Below, piece by piece: positions 7,112 through 14,926 of a stretch of 23,216 bases of DNA. The DNA comes from Paludibacter sp. (GTDB lineage Bacteria; Bacteroidota; Bacteroidia; Bacteroidales; Paludibacteraceae). The translations under genes were made by a program, and so were the position numbers. Below the pieces are notes generated by a model. That model was not told where the DNA came from. It did not search any database and saw only the letters and a list, made by a program, of their open reading frames with translations. The stretch is from NCBI GenBank assembly GCA_030655595.1, contig JAUSNQ010000160.1:1-23216 (forward strand). Direction: 5' to 3'. Position 1 is the first letter of the stretch, and the number at the start of each line of letters is the position of its first letter.

Positions 7112-9166
7112 ATGAGATTTTTGTTTGTTTGTCTATTCTCAATTTACTTCGCTGTCTTGATTCCTGCACAGAATCAAGATGTTATTTCGTCAATAGATCA
7201 GTTTATTGCAGCGGTATTTGAGCATTATACAGAAGAGTCCGGTGAAGATTTAAATTTTGATACTTTTTATGATGAGTTGATAGTATTAAGTCAACATCCA
7301 TTGAATTTGAACAATTCTACCCGTGAGGAATTGGAGAAAATGATGTTTCTCTCTAACAATCAAATCGAAAACATATTGTATTACCGCTATAAATTCGGAG
7401 AACTATCAACAATCTATGAATTGCAATTGATCGAGGGGCTCGACATGACAGATATCAGAAGGATGCTTCCGTTTGTGATTTTATCCAAAGGAAATGATTT
7501 TCTTGATCCCCTCAAGTTTAACGAGGTATTTAAATACGGAAGAAATGAGCTGCTTACTCGTTTTGATAGAGTGTTGGAACAAAAGAAAGGATATTTCAAA
7601 ACAGAGAGTGATACTTCAATCTATGCGGGCAATAGCATGTATCACCATTTCAAGTACAGGTTTCAATACAAAGATAGGGTTTTAACAAGTTTAACTGCTG
7701 AAAAAGATGCCGGAGAAATGTTTTGGGGCAAACTGCAAAAGGGATATGATTTTTACTCAGCGTCCATTCAGGTAAAGCGTTTGGGAATAATCCAAAACGT
7801 GATATTAGGAGATTATCAGGCAAGTTTCGGACAAGGACTGGTCCTGCAACAAGGATTTGGAGGAGGTAAATCATCGATGACGACCCAGGTGTTGGTTAAC
7901 AATACCGGATTTAAGAGGTATGGATCGACCAATGAGTTTAATTTTTTCAGAGGATGCGCTGTTTCTTTACAGCTGAATCAAACGAATTTACATGTGTTCT
8001 ATTCGAATAAATTAATTGATGGCAATATTGAAAATGATGTTTTTACAGGCTTTTACAAGACTGGTTATCACCGAACAATCACCGAATTTGAAAAACGAAA
8101 TACTGTCAGACAAGCAGTCTATGGTGGCAATTTCACTATAACCAGACCAGCATATCAGGTGGGTGTATCATCAGTGATGATGAACTTAAGTCATGATTTG
8201 TTGCTTAAATCTTATCCGTATAATATCTTTTATTTTCAGGGAAATCGGCAATTGGTTTCGGGCATAAATTACAGGTTAAGATATCTGAAATTCAATGTTT
8301 TTGGTGAGGCGGCAATCACAAATCAAAATGGTCTGGCAGTCATTAACGGACTGACCTTTTCGCCAATATCAAGGGTTAATATTGCGATGCTACACCGGTA
8401 TTATGCTCCCGAGTTCAACGCCTTTTTTGCGTCAGCTTTCTCCGAGAACTCAGTTGTTGGCAATGAACAAGGGTTTTATATTGGAGTTGAGATTTTACCG
8501 TTTAAAAAATGGAAAATTGCTGCTTATGCTGATAGTTATCGATTTCCCTGGGTCAAATATGGCATCGATTTTCCCTCCTTTGGAAAGGATTTTTTTATGC
8601 AGGCAAATTATACCCCTTCACTTCGAACAACAATGTTTTGGAGGGCTAAGTATGAACAAAAATTGAAAAGTAAATCAGGAACAACGAACCCGACCCAAGA
8701 AATTGAACAAGGCCGGAAAGCATCATTGCGCTATCAATTGCTATATGAAAAAGGGAATATTAAATTTAAGCATATAATTGATGGTAATTTAGTCAGTCAT
8801 GGCACTGAGAACTTGACCTATGGCTTAACAGCATTACAGGAAGTGAGTTTCTACTTGGATAAGATACCTTTCAGTGTGGATTTGAGTTATCTTTTTTTTG
8901 ATGCTGTCAAATATGAAAATCGGAGTTATTTGTTTGAAAAGGATGTGCTTTATGCTTTTAGCATACCTATGTTTTCTGGCTTGGGAAGCAAGTATTATAT
9001 AAACTTAAGATATGATTTCTCGCCAAATGTTTCTTGTTGGTTTAAAATATCACAATTACTTTATGCTGATGACAGGGAAAAAATCGGCAGTGGCCATGAG
9101 CAGATTTCCCGCAATAAAAAAACTGAAATTAAATTGCTATTACGTTGGAAATTCAAAAATTATTGA
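7112..9166 (+). CDS. Outer-membrane barrel protein with N-terminal ComEA-like helix-hairpin-helix region
   Basis: A 684-residue exported protein. Signal peptide about 1-19 (ends LIPAQ). Residues 63-122 resemble the paired helix-hairpin-helix domain of ComEA: PLNLNNSTREELEKM, then ILYYRYKFGELSTIYELQ and IEGLDMTDIRRMLPFV. The hairpin glycines of the first repeat are missing (MFLSNNQ where GIG is expected), so DNA binding is doubtful. From about residue 130 the protein is rich in alternating hydrophobic strands and aromatic girdle residues, ending in LLLRWKFKNY, which suits a beta-barrel final strand. Related Bacteroidota proteins are annotated only as helix-hairpin-helix or hypothetical proteins. 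It follows the small barrel protein by 37 bases. Role unknown; an outer-membrane channel or assembly role is inference. Confidence 0.8.
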   Translation: MRFLFVCLFSIYFAVLIPAQNQDVISSIDQFIAAVFEHYTEESGEDLNFDTFYDELIVLSQHPLNLNNSTREELEKMMFLSNNQIENILYYRYKFGELSTIYELQLIEGLDMTDIRRMLPFVILSKGNDFLDPLKFNEVFKYGRNELLTRFDRVLEQKKGYFKTESDTSIYAGNSMYHHFKYRFQYKDRVLTSLTAEKDAGEMFWGKLQKGYDFYSASIQVKRLGIIQNVILGDYQASFGQGLVLQQGFGGGKSSMTTQVLVNNTGFKRYGSTNEFNFFRGCAVSLQLNQTNLHVFYSNKLIDGNIENDVFTGFYKTGYHRTITEFEKRNTVRQAVYGGNFTITRPAYQVGVSSVMMNLSHDLLLKSYPYNIFYFQGNRQLVSGINYRLRYLKFNVFGEAAITNQNGLAVINGLTFSPISRVNIAMLHRYYAPEFNAFFASAFSENSVVGNEQGFYIGVEILPFKKWKIAAYADSYRFPWVKYGIDFPSFGKDFFMQANYTPSLRTTMFWRAKYEQKLKSKSGTTNPTQEIEQGRKASLRYQLLYEKGNIKFKHIIDGNLVSHGTENLTYGLTALQEVSFYLDKIPFSVDLSYLFFDAVKYENRSYLFEKDVLYAFSIPMFSGLGSKYYINLRYDFSPNVSCWFKISQLLYADDREKIGSGHEQISRNKKTEIKLLLRWKFKNY

Positions 9167-9206
9167 TATTTTTATAGCGTTATTTGTCAATAGAACAATT
9201 ATTTAC

Positions 9207-9246
9207 CATATTTTGCAATCTCGACATTGCAATTTCGCAAAATATG
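9207..9246. repeat. Overlapping inverted repeats next to the pta promoter
   Basis: CATATTTTGC (9207-9216) and GCAAAATATG (9237-9246) are a perfect 10-base inverted pair separated by 20 bases. A second perfect pair, TTGCAAT (9213-9219) and ATTGCAA (9226-9232), shares part of the left arm and has a different centre, so the two pairings exclude each other. The middle arm covers the -33 box of the pta promoter (9227-9229). No T-run follows, so a simple terminator is less likely than an operator. The 157-base gap 9167-9323 holds this element, the promoter and a plain 66-base leader. Confidence 0.6.
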
Positions 9247-9257
9247 TATTACTTTTG
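9227..9257 (+). promoter_or_regulatory. Promoter of the pta-ackA unit
   Basis: TTG (9227-9229), 20 bases, then TACTTTTG (9250-9257), a full match to TAnnTTTG. The pta ATG lies 66 bases after the box, leaving room for a leader. The upstream box lies inside the inverted-repeat element, so binding there could block or shape transcription. Confidence 0.65.
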
Positions 9258-9323
9258 TGGTGTTTATAACGGAGCTTACCTCTCTAATAAGTTAAATCAG
9301 CATTTTAAATTTCATCACAAACA

Positions 9324-10331
9324 ATGAACTTACTAAACCAAATCATGGAACGTGCCAAGGCAAATCCACAACGGATTGTCCTGCCAGAAGGCACTGAAAT
9401 CCGCACCCTTAAAGCGGCAGACATCATTTTGAAAAGTAAAGCAGCAAAATTGATTTTGATTGGGAATAAGGATGAAATTTTTTCGATAGCCAGGGCAGAG
9501 CATTTAAATTTTATTCAAGACGCGAAAATCATTGATCCACTGCAAGATAGTTGTATGCCCACGTATGCTGAATTGCTTTACGAGATACGTAAGAATAAAG
9601 GCATGACGCAGGAAGAAGCTGCAATATTGTCGAAGAATCCGTTATACCTAGCTTGTTTGATGATTAAAAATGGAGATGCCGATGGAGAGTTAGCCGGTGC
9701 TCAAAACACGACAGGAGACGTTTTGCGTCCTGCGTTTCAAATCGTAAAAACCAAACCGGGTATATCCGTAGTTTCTGGCGCATTTTTAATGTTTACTCCA
9801 ACGCCTCAGTATGGCGAAAATGGATTGCTGGTTTTTGCTGATTGTGCTGTGAACCCGAATCCATCAGCCGAAGAATTGGCAGAAATTGCAATATCTTGTG
9901 CAGAGACGACCCGTGCAATTGCTGGTTTTGAACCAAAAATTGCCATGTTGAGTTTCTCGACCAAAGGTAGTGCTAAACATGAGTTTGTTGATAAAGTGGC
10001 TGAAGCAACTCGCATCGCAAAATATATGGATCCCACCTTACAAATTGATGGAGAATTACAGGCTGATGCGGCTTTGGTTCCTACAGTGGGTCAAAGCAAA
10101 GCTCCCGGAAGCAAAATTGCCGGATATGCCAATGTGCTTGTTTTCCCTGATTTGCAGTCGGGAAACATCGGCTATAAAATGGTAGAGCGGTTTTCAGGAA
10201 CACAGGCTGTGGGTCCGATATTACAAGGAATGGCTTCACCTATAAACGATTTGTCGAGAGGTTGTTCAGTCGACGATATCGTCAATATGATTGCAATTAC
10301 AGCAAATCAGGCAATGAAAAAATCGCATTGA
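9324..10331 (+). CDS. pta: Phosphate acetyltransferase, short form
   Basis: A 335-residue PTA_PTB-family enzyme that converts acetyl-CoA and phosphate to acetyl phosphate and CoA. It has only the catalytic domain, without the N-terminal regulatory domains of the long E. coli type. Active-site residues known from the Methanosarcina enzyme can be placed: Arg135 in GDVLRPAF, and Ser311-Arg312 with Asp318 in SRGCSVDD. The segments VNPNPSAEELAEIA and DGELQADAALVP are typical of acetyl rather than butyryl transferases. It is followed by a dehydrogenase-like gene and ackA, which completes acetate formation. A promoter with an inverted repeat lies upstream. Confidence 0.95.
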   Translation: MNLLNQIMERAKANPQRIVLPEGTEIRTLKAADIILKSKAAKLILIGNKDEIFSIARAEHLNFIQDAKIIDPLQDSCMPTYAELLYEIRKNKGMTQEEAAILSKNPLYLACLMIKNGDADGELAGAQNTTGDVLRPAFQIVKTKPGISVVSGAFLMFTPTPQYGENGLLVFADCAVNPNPSAEELAEIAISCAETTRAIAGFEPKIAMLSFSTKGSAKHEFVDKVAEATRIAKYMDPTLQIDGELQADAALVPTVGQSKAPGSKIAGYANVLVFPDLQSGNIGYKMVERFSGTQAVGPILQGMASPINDLSRGCSVDDIVNMIAITANQAMKKSH

Positions 10332-10394
10332 AATTAGAGTGATGTGTAGAAGTAAAGCAAATTTTAGCGATAAAAAAAATAAATTATAATTCAG

Positions 10395-11351
10395 ATGGCA
10401 AAACCTATTAGTGAACCGATAGAACGATACGGATTGAGTAAACGAAACAGAAAACGAACATTGTTTTCACGTATTGGAGTAGTTGGATGCGGCATAGAGG
10501 GAAGCGAAATCGCTACAACCGCTGCCATTAACGGCATGGAGGTTGTTTTTTTAGAGCCTAACAGAGAAAAAATTGCCAATGCATTCAGTCGGATAGAAGC
10601 CAAACTTGACAAAAAAATCATGAATTGGGGTTTGACTGAAAATGAAAAAAAGGCCATTCTTTCACGTGTCAAAGGGACGACTACTTACAGCGATTTTCAG
10701 AATTGCGATTTTGTGATTGAAGCTATTCGATACGACAATCAAACAGGAGAACGTCAGGTTGTAGAACGGAAGAAAGTATTTCAAAATTTGGAGCATGTTT
10801 TGGAGCCAGATGCAATCATTGCGTCCAATGTAACCACTGTAGTTGTAACAGAACTTGCTGCTGAGTTAAAATATCAGGAAAGATGCATTGGTGTTCATTT
10901 TATGATTAATACTCCTGGTTCGAATATCCTGGAAATAGTTTCAGGACTGCACACTTCGCAGGAAACATTCAACAAGGTAAGTCAGTTTGCGCGTTTAATC
11001 AATCACGAATATGTTTCTGTAATCGAATCAGCCGGATTGGTTAGCATTCGCTTGTTCTTAACACAACTCAACGAAGCCTGTCAGATATTAATGGAAGGAA
11101 TTTCTACCATCGAAGATATTGATAAAGTGTTGACGGTAGGTTTTGGACACAACCTTGGTGTTTTCAGGACTGCCGATAATATGGGCATTGAAAAAATCGT
11201 AAAATTATTGAATAATTTATATGATGAGTATGGAAATATCAAATACAAACCATCACCAATTTTGTTGCGGATGGTTCGGGCCAAAAATTTTGGAATCAGC
11301 ACCGGAAAAGGTTTTTATATATATGATGAATCGGGTAATCTTGTTAAATAG
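10395..11351 (+). CDS. 3-hydroxyacyl-CoA dehydrogenase-like protein with altered active site
   Basis: A 318-residue protein with the two domains of 3-hydroxyacyl-CoA dehydrogenases. The NAD-binding loop GCGIEG (31-36) and the acidic residue ending the second strand (Glu54) are kept, so NAD rather than NADP binding is expected. The C-terminal domain ends with the family pattern SPILLRMVRAKNFGISTGKGFYIYD. His168 and Glu180 keep the spacing of the catalytic pair, but the catalytic serine is Thr147 (NVTT for NTSS) and the asparagine of the GF-x-x-N-R-L motif is Ile218 (GLVSIRL); the HF-x-NP motif is also changed (HFMINTP). About 20 extra basic residues precede the NAD fold. It sits between pta (63 bases before) and ackA (12 after). 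Ordinary 3-hydroxybutyryl-CoA dehydrogenase activity is therefore uncertain; it may act on another substrate or be regulatory. Confidence 0.88.
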   Translation: MAKPISEPIERYGLSKRNRKRTLFSRIGVVGCGIEGSEIATTAAINGMEVVFLEPNREKIANAFSRIEAKLDKKIMNWGLTENEKKAILSRVKGTTTYSDFQNCDFVIEAIRYDNQTGERQVVERKKVFQNLEHVLEPDAIIASNVTTVVVTELAAELKYQERCIGVHFMINTPGSNILEIVSGLHTSQETFNKVSQFARLINHEYVSVIESAGLVSIRLFLTQLNEACQILMEGISTIEDIDKVLTVGFGHNLGVFRTADNMGIEKIVKLLNNLYDEYGNIKYKPSPILLRMVRAKNFGISTGKGFYIYDESGNLVK

Positions 11352-11355
11352 GAGG
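11350..11355 (+). promoter_or_regulatory. Perfect Shine-Dalgarno before ackA
   Basis: AGGAGG overlaps the stop codon of the dehydrogenase-like gene and lies 8 bases before the ackA ATG at 11364. It suggests strong, partly independent translation of ackA within the operon. Confidence 0.65.
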
Positions 11356-11363
11356 TAGTTTGT

Positions 11364-12563
11364 ATGAAAATATTAGTTTTAAATTGTGGAAGTTCATCGG
11401 TAAAATACAAATTACTTGACATGGCGCGCAATGAAGTGCTCGGTTCTGGTGGTGTTGAAAAACTGGGAATGAAAGGATCATTTCTAAAACACACTCGTCA
11501 GGATGGTAAAAAAGTAATGCTTGAAGGAGAAATTTTAGAGCATCAAGTTGCGGTAGAATATATTTTAGGTGTATTGACCAGCAAGAAACACGGGGCTTTA
11601 AAATCGTTAGAAGAAATTAAAGCTGTAGGACATCGCGTTGTACATGGTGGTGAGAAATTCAATGCGAGTGTTTTAATTAATGATGAGGTAATCAAAAAAA
11701 TTGAAGAGTGTATTGACATCGCACCATTGCATAACCCGCCAAATTTAGCCGGTATTAAGGCAATCAAGGAACTTTTGCCCGATGTGCCACAAGTAGCAGT
11801 ATTTGATACTGCATTTCATCAAACCATGCCTGAATATGCATATATGTACGGTATTCCTTATGCATTGTACCAAAAATACGGTATTCGTCGCTATGGTTTT
11901 CATGGAACCAGTCATCGTTATGTTTCACATCGTGCTTGTGAATTTCTCGGTTTGGATTATGAAAAAACAAAAATTATTACAGCACACATAGGAAATGGCG
12001 CTTCGATAGCAGCCATCAAAGATGGAAAATCAATTGATACCTCGATGGGTTTTACACCGATTGAAGGATTGATGATGGGGACACGTTCCGGAGACGTAGA
12101 TCTTGGTGTAGTTACCTTTCTGATGGAGAAGGAGATGATTAATTCTGCAGCTGTTTCAACTTTATTCAATAAACATAGCGGCGTTTTAGGTGTTTCAGGA
12201 ATTTCTTCGGATATGCGGGATATTGAAAATGCCATAGCTAAGGGAAATGAAAGAGCAAAATTGGCATTGGACATGTACGAGTATCGAATGATTAAATACA
12301 TCGGATCTTATTTTGCTGCCCTCAATGGTGCAGATGTACTCGTTTTTACAGGCGGTGTCGGTGAAAATCAAACCGGAACCCGTGAAAATATTTGTAAACA
12401 CTTCAGTTACATGGGATTGAAAATTGACTTGCAACTGAACGCAAACTCAAAGGGCAAAGAGATTTTGTTGAGTACGCCTGATTCAACAGTAAAAGTGGTA
12501 GTTATACCAACAGATGAAGAATTTATGATTGCTTCGGATACTTTGGAAATCGTAAAAAATTAA
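11364..12563 (+). CDS. ackA: Acetate kinase
   Basis: A 399-residue acetokinase of normal length, transferring phosphate between acetyl phosphate and ADP, the ATP-yielding step of acetate production. The residues known to matter in the Methanosarcina enzyme fall at the same numbers: Asn7 (VLNCGSSS), Arg91 (HRVVHGG), Asp148 (FDTAFHQTMP), His180 (YGFHGTSHR) and Arg241 (GTRSGDVD). The nucleotide-binding segments AHIGNGASIAAI and FTGGVGENQ are intact. It is the last gene of the pta operon, with an AGGAGG site before its start. Its stop codon overlaps that of convergent pgl in a shared TTAA, which leaves no space for a terminator between the genes. Confidence 0.97.
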   Translation: MKILVLNCGSSSVKYKLLDMARNEVLGSGGVEKLGMKGSFLKHTRQDGKKVMLEGEILEHQVAVEYILGVLTSKKHGALKSLEEIKAVGHRVVHGGEKFNASVLINDEVIKKIEECIDIAPLHNPPNLAGIKAIKELLPDVPQVAVFDTAFHQTMPEYAYMYGIPYALYQKYGIRRYGFHGTSHRYVSHRACEFLGLDYEKTKIITAHIGNGASIAAIKDGKSIDTSMGFTPIEGLMMGTRSGDVDLGVVTFLMEKEMINSAAVSTLFNKHSGVLGVSGISSDMRDIENAIAKGNERAKLALDMYEYRMIKYIGSYFAALNGADVLVFTGGVGENQTGTRENICKHFSYMGLKIDLQLNANSKGKEILLSTPDSTVKVVVIPTDEEFMIASDTLEIVKN

Positions 12564-13288
12564 AGCCTTGCTGCAGCAATATCCATATAAAACTCAATTT
12601 TCCCTGCGTAATTGTGCATGTATGCTGCCGGGTATTTTTTAGCAGCCGGTGTTTGTTGAACAATTTCCCGAATAATGGGAGCTTTATTTTCACCGTTGAC
12701 TAAGAAAATAACCTGATCAGCATGATTAATCGTTTTGCCTGTTAAGGTTATTCTTTTTTGTCCACTCACAGGATGGCTTGCTACTTCAACAGATTTTTCC
12801 GAATCTAAAAGATCCATATTATTGGGGAATATTGAAGCGGTATGTCCATCATCTCCAATACCAAGAAGAACGAGGTCGAAAACTGGAAATCCGTTTTTTG
12901 CAGGGAGTTCTTTTCTAAGGAGATTTATATATCTTTGTGCTTCATTCTCAGGGATATCTTCCCCTTTCATCCTAAAAATATTTTGAGCCGGGACAAAAGC
13001 GTACTGCAACAAAGCATCGTAGGTCATGCCAAAATTACTTTCCGGATCTGTCGGCTCTACACACCTTTCGTCCACCCAAAAGAAGCGTACATTTTCCCAG
13101 GGAATCTGTGTACGGCATTCATCTTCAGCTAAAAGAGTAAACAAGTATTTTGGAGTTGATCCGCCTGAAACAGCCAAATTTAACGGCTGTGATTGCAGTT
13201 GTTTCGCGGTTGATTTTTCAAGAATTAGTTGTGCAACAGCACGTGCAGAGAGTTCCGCATTTTCATAAATGTGTGTTTCGTGTTTCAT
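12560..13288 (-). CDS. pgl: 6-phosphogluconolactonase
   Basis: A 242-residue DevB/SOL-type lactonase that hydrolyses 6-phosphogluconolactone in the oxidative pentose phosphate pathway. Family motifs are VSGGSTPKYLF (40-50), WVDERCV (71-77) with SNFG (84-87), and LLGIGDDGHTASIFP (141-155). The length is normal. It lies 67 bases after zwf on the same strand, matching the order of the reactions. Convergent ackA overlaps its stop by four bases. No 6-phosphogluconate dehydrogenase gene is present beside the pair. Confidence 0.95.
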   Translation of the reverse strand: MKHETHIYENAELSARAVAQLILEKSTAKQLQSQPLNLAVSGGSTPKYLFTLLAEDECRTQIPWENVRFFWVDERCVEPTDPESNFGMTYDALLQYAFVPAQNIFRMKGEDIPENEAQRYINLLRKELPAKNGFPVFDLVLLGIGDDGHTASIFPNNMDLLDSEKSVEVASHPVSGQKRITLTGKTINHADQVIFLVNGENKAPIIREIVQQTPAAKKYPAAYMHNYAGKIEFYMDIAAARL

Positions 13289-13355
13289 CCCCTTTTAGGC
13301 TATAATTATTTAGTTTTATTGTTTTCAGTATTGTATTACAAGTGATTGTTCAATC

Positions 13356-14861
13356 TTACTCCTCCGGTTCTCTCCATTTGGTGTACTTATCATCGAATAG
13401 TTTGTTTGATTCGTCCGGTCCCCAGGTATTACAGTCATAAAAATATAGCGGAATGTCAGAATCATTTTGCCAGGCTTCTATAATTGGGTCGACAAATTTC
13501 CAGCTTGTTTTAACGGCATCTGCACGGGCATAAAGTGTTGAATCGCCCACCATGCAGTCTAATAACAATCTTTCATATGCCTCCGGAATTTTTGTTTCAG
13601 CCAAATCAGCATAATGAAATGCCATATCCACATTATGCACCTTATAACCGGCACCCGGGATTTTCATCCCAAAATCGATGGCAATGCCCGCATCAGGATG
13701 AATTCTCAGGATAATCATATTGTTAGGCTGGGTCAGGCAAAGTTGTTTGAAAAGCTGATGTGGCGCATGTTTCAAATGAATAACGACCTCGGTCACCCTT
13801 GCCGGAAGATGTTTACCTGTACGGATATAGAAAGGCACATCTCCCCATCTCCAATTGTCAATATAAGTCTTAATTGCGACATAGGTTTCTGTTTTTGAGT
13901 TGGGAGAAACGCCTTGTTCCTGCCGATATCCCGGATGCAATTTGTCATCCACTTGAGTTGCTATGTATTGTCCACGAACCACTTGTTGTGCAACATCACT
14001 CCCTTTAATTGGGCGCAATGCCTGTAGCACCTTAACGGTTTCATTCCGGATGGATTCGGAATCAAAAATCGCAGGAGGTTCCATGGCAACTATTGCCAAT
14101 ACTTGCAGCAAATGATTTTGAATCATATCGCGCAAGGCTCCGGATGTGTCATAATAACCACCTCGGTCACCGACTCCGATCTTTTCGGCAGCCGTAATCT
14201 CAACCCGATCGATGTATTTTCTATTCCAGATAGGTTCGAAAAAGCCATTGTAGAAACGCGTAACCATGATGTTTTGTACCGTTTCTTTTCCTAGATAATG
14301 ATCGATTCGGTAAATTTGTTCTTCGCTAAAACCGTTGTGGAGCTTTTTATCCAGTTCGACTGCCGTATCGTAACTATAACCAAAAGGTTTTTCGACGATG
14401 ATGCGCTTCCATCCTTTTTCTTCAAGGTTTAAATTATATTTAACCAGATTAGCAGCTACCACATCATACAAAAAAGGAGGAATAGAAAAATAGTAAATAA
14501 TATTTTCCTTGATCCCTAAGGAATCAGAAAGTGAATGAATGTAGTCTTTTAAAGTTTCAAAATCCTGTTCGGTTTGGTTGTGAACCTTTTTGTAATAAAC
14601 TTGATTTAGAAAAGCATCTAATTTTTCAGGAGCTTCTTTTAGTGCAGCTTTAGCAAAGTCTTTAAGAGCTGTTTTTACGTCTTTTCGATTGGCAATTTCA
14701 TCTTTTTCCAGACTTCCGGTACCTATAACAATAAAGTTTTTTGGGAGAAAATCATCAATAAAAAGTTGAAAAATAGCCGGTAAGAGTTTCCGCTTTGCCA
14801 AATCCCCGTTCGAACCGAAAATCACCAAAATCTGGTCTTCAATATTTTTTTTGGAATACAT
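13356..14861 (-). CDS. zwf: Glucose-6-phosphate 1-dehydrogenase
   Basis: A 501-residue enzyme oxidising glucose 6-phosphate to 6-phosphogluconolactone and making NADPH. The coenzyme loop is GSNGDLAKRKLLP (16-28), with EKPFG at 157-161. The substrate signature is RIDHYLGKE (185-193), and RDMIQNHLLQ (244-253) carries the expected catalytic His250. Length is normal for bacteria. It starts 65 bases after the M23 gene stop and precedes pgl. No clear TAnnTTTG box is seen just before its start, so it may be read from the ndk promoter or an unrecognised one. Confidence 0.97.
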   Translation of the reverse strand: MYSKKNIEDQILVIFGSNGDLAKRKLLPAIFQLFIDDFLPKNFIVIGTGSLEKDEIANRKDVKTALKDFAKAALKEAPEKLDAFLNQVYYKKVHNQTEQDFETLKDYIHSLSDSLGIKENIIYYFSIPPFLYDVVAANLVKYNLNLEEKGWKRIIVEKPFGYSYDTAVELDKKLHNGFSEEQIYRIDHYLGKETVQNIMVTRFYNGFFEPIWNRKYIDRVEITAAEKIGVGDRGGYYDTSGALRDMIQNHLLQVLAIVAMEPPAIFDSESIRNETVKVLQALRPIKGSDVAQQVVRGQYIATQVDDKLHPGYRQEQGVSPNSKTETYVAIKTYIDNWRWGDVPFYIRTGKHLPARVTEVVIHLKHAPHQLFKQLCLTQPNNMIILRIHPDAGIAIDFGMKIPGAGYKVHNVDMAFHYADLAETKIPEAYERLLLDCMVGDSTLYARADAVKTSWKFVDPIIEAWQNDSDIPLYFYDCNTWGPDESNKLFDDKYTKWREPEE

Positions 14862-14926
14862 CGTTATGTTTTTATTATGCTATGAATCCAAACAAACAAA
14901 AGGGGTAATTTGTTTTTCCGGCATGA

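Noticed and set aside
9207..9246. Intrinsic terminator after the barrel gene
   Set aside because: The arms are AT-rich and no T-run follows on the plus strand; overlap with the pta -33 box favours an operator.
9012..9269. 85-codon frame spanning the end of the barrel gene and the pta upstream region
   Set aside because: It overlaps the barrel gene out of frame and runs through the pta promoter; composition is not protein-like.
10332..10394. Promoter or small RNA between pta and the dehydrogenase-like gene
   Set aside because: Only an A-rich stretch is present; no TAnnTTTG box, hairpin or conserved motif was found.
11957..12301. 114-codon open frame antisense to ackA
   Set aside because: It is a shadow of a strongly conserved gene, with no family match or start signal.
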